Shown here piece by piece: positions 6,358 to 6,951 of a DNA stretch of 6,951 nucleotides. Under the pieces are notes generated by a model, which was not told where the DNA came from, did no database searches, and saw only the letters and a program-made list of their open reading frames with translations. Within the stretch, counting starts at the first letter, position 1. Each line of letters opens with the position of its first letter. A program made the position numbers and the translations under genes. The stretch spans positions 1 to 6,951 of the forward strand of contig CAMLHR010000065.1 of the NCBI GenBank assembly GCA_946479915.1, read 5' to 3'. The stretch is from an uncultured Lysobacter sp. GTDB lineage: Bacteria; Pseudomonadota; Gammaproteobacteria; Xanthomonadales; Xanthomonadaceae.

Positions 6358-6363
6358 CCCGCC

Positions 6364-6951
6364 GTGGTCAAGCCCCTGCCGCGACTGAAGCTCCAGGGTT
6401 TCAACAACCTGACCAAGGCGCTGTCGTTCAACATCTACGACGTCTGCTACGCCGTCTCCAAGGACGAGCGCCAGCGCTACATCGAGTACATCGACGAGGA
6501 GTACAACGCCGACCGGCTCACCCAGATCCTCACGGACGTGGCCGACATCATCGGCGCCAACATCCTCAACATCGCCCGCCAGGACTACGACCCGCAGGGC
6601 GCGTCGGTGACGATCCTGATCTCCGAGGAGCCGGTGATCGACAAGTCGCACGCCAAGGGCGTGATCTCCGACGCCGTGGTCGCGCACCTGGACAAGTCGC
6701 ACATCACCGTCCACACCTATCCGGAGACCCACCCGGACAACGGCATCGCGACCTTCCGCGCCGACATCGACGTGGCCACCTGCGGCGTGATCTCGCCGCT
6801 GAAGGCCCTGAACTACCTGATCGAGACGCTGGAGTCCGACATCGTGGTGATGGACTACCGCGTGCGCGGCTTCACCCGCGACATCAAGGGCAAGAAGCAC
6901 TACATCGACCACAAGATCAATTCGATCCAGGACTACCTGGCCAAGAACATC
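6364..6951 (+). CDS. speD: S-adenosylmethionine decarboxylase proenzyme (3' end missing)
   Basis: This is the first 196 residues of the bacterial class 1 SpeD proenzyme. SpeD makes decarboxylated S-adenosylmethionine, the aminopropyl donor for spermidine. The proenzyme self-cleaves to an amino-terminal pyruvoyl group; the Lys111-Ser112 bond in [13 protein letters not shown] lies at the same place as in E. coli SpeD (Lys111/Ser112). The catalytic region [15 protein letters not shown] (140-154) and [13 protein letters not shown] (164-176) are also intact. The family is about 264 residues, so roughly 70 codons lie beyond the window end; no truncation is implied. The GTG start has a perfect GGAGG. 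The gene is divergent from clp across a 115-bp shared upstream region. A second DKSH at 93-96, from a repeated 12-bp sequence, mirrors the cleavage-site DKSH. Confidence 0.96.
   Translation, partial: MVKPLPRLKLQGFNNLTKALSFNIYDVCYAVSKDERQRYIEYIDEEYNADRLTQILTDVADIIGANILNIARQDYDPQGASVTILISEEPVIDKSHAKGVISDAVVAHLDKSHITVHTYPETHPDNGIATFRADIDVATCGVISPLKALNYLIETLESDIVVMDYRVRGFTRDIKGKKHYIDHKINSIQDYLAKNI

Noticed and set aside
6249..6363. A Clp/CRP binding site (TGTGA-N6-TCACA) for autoregulation between clp and speD.
   Set aside because: Only a loose TGTG half (minus strand near 6281-6287) was seen, with no matching second half. AAGCGCTT (6286-6293) is a perfect 8-bp palindrome but too short to assign.
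6249..6434. An N-terminal extension of Clp by 62 residues.
   Set aside because: It would overlap the start of speD and the divergent promoter region, has no family match, and ATG 6248 gives the expected Clp N-terminus.
3820..6912. A 1030-codon open frame on the minus strand.
   Set aside because: It runs antisense to trpC, HAD and speD and in another frame over GNAT and clp. Its protein is Arg/Ala/Pro/Gly-rich low complexity, as expected for a shadow frame in GC-rich DNA; all these loci have recognisable genes in other frames.

Overview
The window reads as chromosomal core DNA from a GC-rich gammaproteobacterium of the Xanthomonadaceae/Lysobacteraceae (Luteimonas, Lysobacter or Xanthomonas relatives). 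The basis is recognition by eye: the Crp-type regulator is close to Xanthomonas Clp as I remember it, SpeD resembles the xanthomonad enzyme, the trpE / trpGDC / clp / speD neighbourhood is typical of that family, and codons are strongly G/C-ended. No mobile elements, CRISPR arrays, rRNA or tRNA genes were seen.

Layout, left to right. (1) The last 82 codons of trpE (+). (2) A 234-residue zinc-ribbon, DUF4145-like protein of unknown role (+), followed by a small hairpin and then a strong rho-independent-type terminator at 1088-1119. (3) A tight plus-strand cluster starting just after that hairpin: an exported SIMPL-domain (DUF541) protein, trpG, trpD, trpC and a HAD-IB phosphatase resembling PgpC/YfhB. 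Gaps are 3, 2 and 10 nt, and the last pair overlaps by 4 nt. (4) A minus-strand pair: the clp/crp-type regulator gene, with a GNAT acetyltransferase gene beginning on the base after its stop. The GNAT and HAD genes converge and overlap by 46 bp of coding sequence. (5) A 115-bp divergent promoter region, then the first 196 codons of speD (+), cut by the window end.

Working together, TrpE with TrpG makes anthranilate from chorismate and glutamine, TrpD adds phosphoribose, and TrpC closes the indole ring; trpF, trpB and trpA are not here. Clp would be a global regulator, and its sequence keeps the residues associated with c-di-GMP sensing in Xanthomonas. SpeD supplies decarboxylated S-adenosylmethionine for spermidine synthesis. 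The SIMPL, DUF4145-like, HAD and GNAT genes have no obvious part in tryptophan synthesis.

I did not find a convincing new multi-gene system. The points most worth a second look are the terminator/possible attenuator ahead of SIMPL-trpGDC, the SIMPL gene inside the trp cluster with a TonB-receptor-like VTGSR motif, and the convergent HAD/GNAT coding overlap.
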